A stretch of 5,786 nt of DNA from contig JAQBNJ010000492.1 in assembly GCA_028288645.1 (NCBI GenBank), forward strand, positions 1 through 5,786, read 5' to 3'. The translations under genes and the position numbers were made by a program. This stretch comes from Sediminibacterium sp. Its GTDB lineage: Bacteria; Bacteroidota; Bacteroidia; Chitinophagales; Chitinophagaceae. The notes under the pieces are model-generated. The model made no database searches. It had not been told where the DNA came from and saw only the letters and a list, made by a program, of their open reading frames with translations. Position 1 is the stretch's first letter. Each line of letters opens with the position of its first letter. Below are positions 5,023 to 5,786 of this stretch, piece by piece.

Positions 5023-5786
5023 ATGCCGACGAACCCGGACATACCAGCGACAAAACCAGTTGCGCAAAAAGAGAAGCTGAACGATATCGGTTTTCGTGTG
5101 ATACTTATTCCCTTTTTCGGCATAGCCATTCCTATCATCACGCAAATGATCCCGCAACAGGCATTCACTACCTGGCAATTCAAATTGAGTTACCTGTATA
5201 CGATTATGATCGCTTTTGTAATATGGGAAGGGAACCGTTTTTTATTGTTCTCGTTAAGATCCTATTTCGACTGGCTGAATAAACCGGTTAAAAAGATCAT
5301 CGCTCTGTTATTATCTGTCTCGTTTTATACGATTCCCGTTAGTGCTGTGTTGCTGGTAGGATGGTATTATTTTTTTAACAACGGCCTTGTGCATTGGAAC
5401 AAAGTATTTGAAGCAACCCTGATCATCATGATCTGCGTGATATTCATTACACATGTATATGAAACCGTTTTTCTTGTAAAACAAACAGAGACTGATAAAG
5501 TAAAAAAAGAACAACTGGAGCGCTCGAAAGCTGAAGCAGAACTGCAGGCATTGAAGAACCAGATCGATCCTCATTTTATTTTTAATTCATTGAATACATT
5601 ATCGCATCTCATAGAAGAAAAACCTCAGAAGGCCCGCCAGTTCAACGATAGCCTGGCCGATGTGTATCGCTATATCTTGCACAATAAAGAAAGGACATTG
5701 GTTTTGCTGCGCGAAGAAATGGATTTTGTGAATGATTATTTCTTGCTATTGACCATTCGCTTCGAAAACGCTGTACAATTAAAGAT
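5023..5786 (+). CDS. LytS/YehU-type sensor histidine kinase, 3' end missing (partial)
   Basis: This open frame runs off the right edge; 254 residues are visible. It starts at ATG 5023 (MPTNPDIPATKP...) with a short cytoplasmic lead, then about four membrane helices at roughly 24-43, 55-76, 92-117 and 128-152. A coiled-coil linker rich in Lys and Glu follows (153-175). Next comes the His_kinase domain (PF06580): LKNQIDPHFIFNSLNTLSHL (177-196), with phospho-acceptor His184 (codon at 5572), then ADVYRYILHNKERTLVLLREEM and the typical DYFLLLTIRFENAVQLK. The HATPase_c domain should follow outside the window. In this family there is no separate sensing domain and the partner is normally a LytTR-type response regulator encoded next door, here expected just to the right. 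It is divergent from the DUF1761 gene. The signal is unknown. Confidence 0.9.
   Translation, partial: MPTNPDIPATKPVAQKEKLNDIGFRVILIPFFGIAIPIITQMIPQQAFTTWQFKLSYLYTIMIAFVIWEGNRFLLFSLRSYFDWLNKPVKKIIALLLSVSFYTIPVSAVLLVGWYYFFNNGLVHWNKVFEATLIIMICVIFITHVYETVFLVKQTETDKVKKEQLERSKAEAELQALKNQIDPHFIFNSLNTLSHLIEEKPQKARQFNDSLADVYRYILHNKERTLVLLREEMDFVNDYFLLLTIRFENAVQLK

Noticed and set aside
5311..5574. 87-codon minus-strand frame
   Set aside because: It is antisense to the transmembrane and linker part of the histidine kinase and has low-complexity aromatic composition.

Overview
The window looks like a chromosomal segment from a member of the Bacteroidota, most probably a Chitinophagaceae-type soil or aquatic bacterium. 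This is inferred from protein style (secreted DinB, YciI and DUF1579 proteins, DUF1761, a short LytS/YehU-type histidine kinase), from the lack of Shine-Dalgarno sites with A-rich leaders instead, and from AT-rich intergenic DNA. No database search was possible, so the taxonomic call is tentative.

Layout. Positions 1-592 (+) hold the 3' part of a DsbA-family thiol oxidoreductase gene whose CxxC-bearing start lies off the left edge. Positions 722-1804 (+) encode an exported amidohydrolase. That gene is bracketed by two copies (591-685 and 1809-1896) of a palindromic intergenic repeat, built from 8-bp periodic arms around a 22-nt core. Positions 1895-4928 (-) carry six small genes all in one direction. 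In order of transcription they are a DUF1761 membrane protein, an exported YciI-like protein, an uncharacterised four-helix membrane protein, an exported DUF1579-like protein, a VOC (glyoxalase-fold) protein and an exported DinB-like protein. Positions 5023-5786 (+) hold the start of a divergent LytS-type sensor histidine kinase, cut by the right edge before its ATPase domain.

How they may work together. The gaps in the minus-strand run suggest up to three transcription units: DUF1761-YciI (22 bp gap), the four-helix protein alone (77 and 146 bp on either side), and DUF1579-VOC-DinB (21 and 26 bp). The kinase is transcribed away from the run across a 94-bp region with an imperfect inverted repeat, so it may belong to a signalling pair that controls the run; this is inference. 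The most unusual items are the structured repeat pair around the amidohydrolase and the identical AAAACTA-N6-ATG leader on three of the minus-strand genes. I see no CRISPR array, tRNA, rRNA, transposase or phage gene. Nothing here proves a new biological system.
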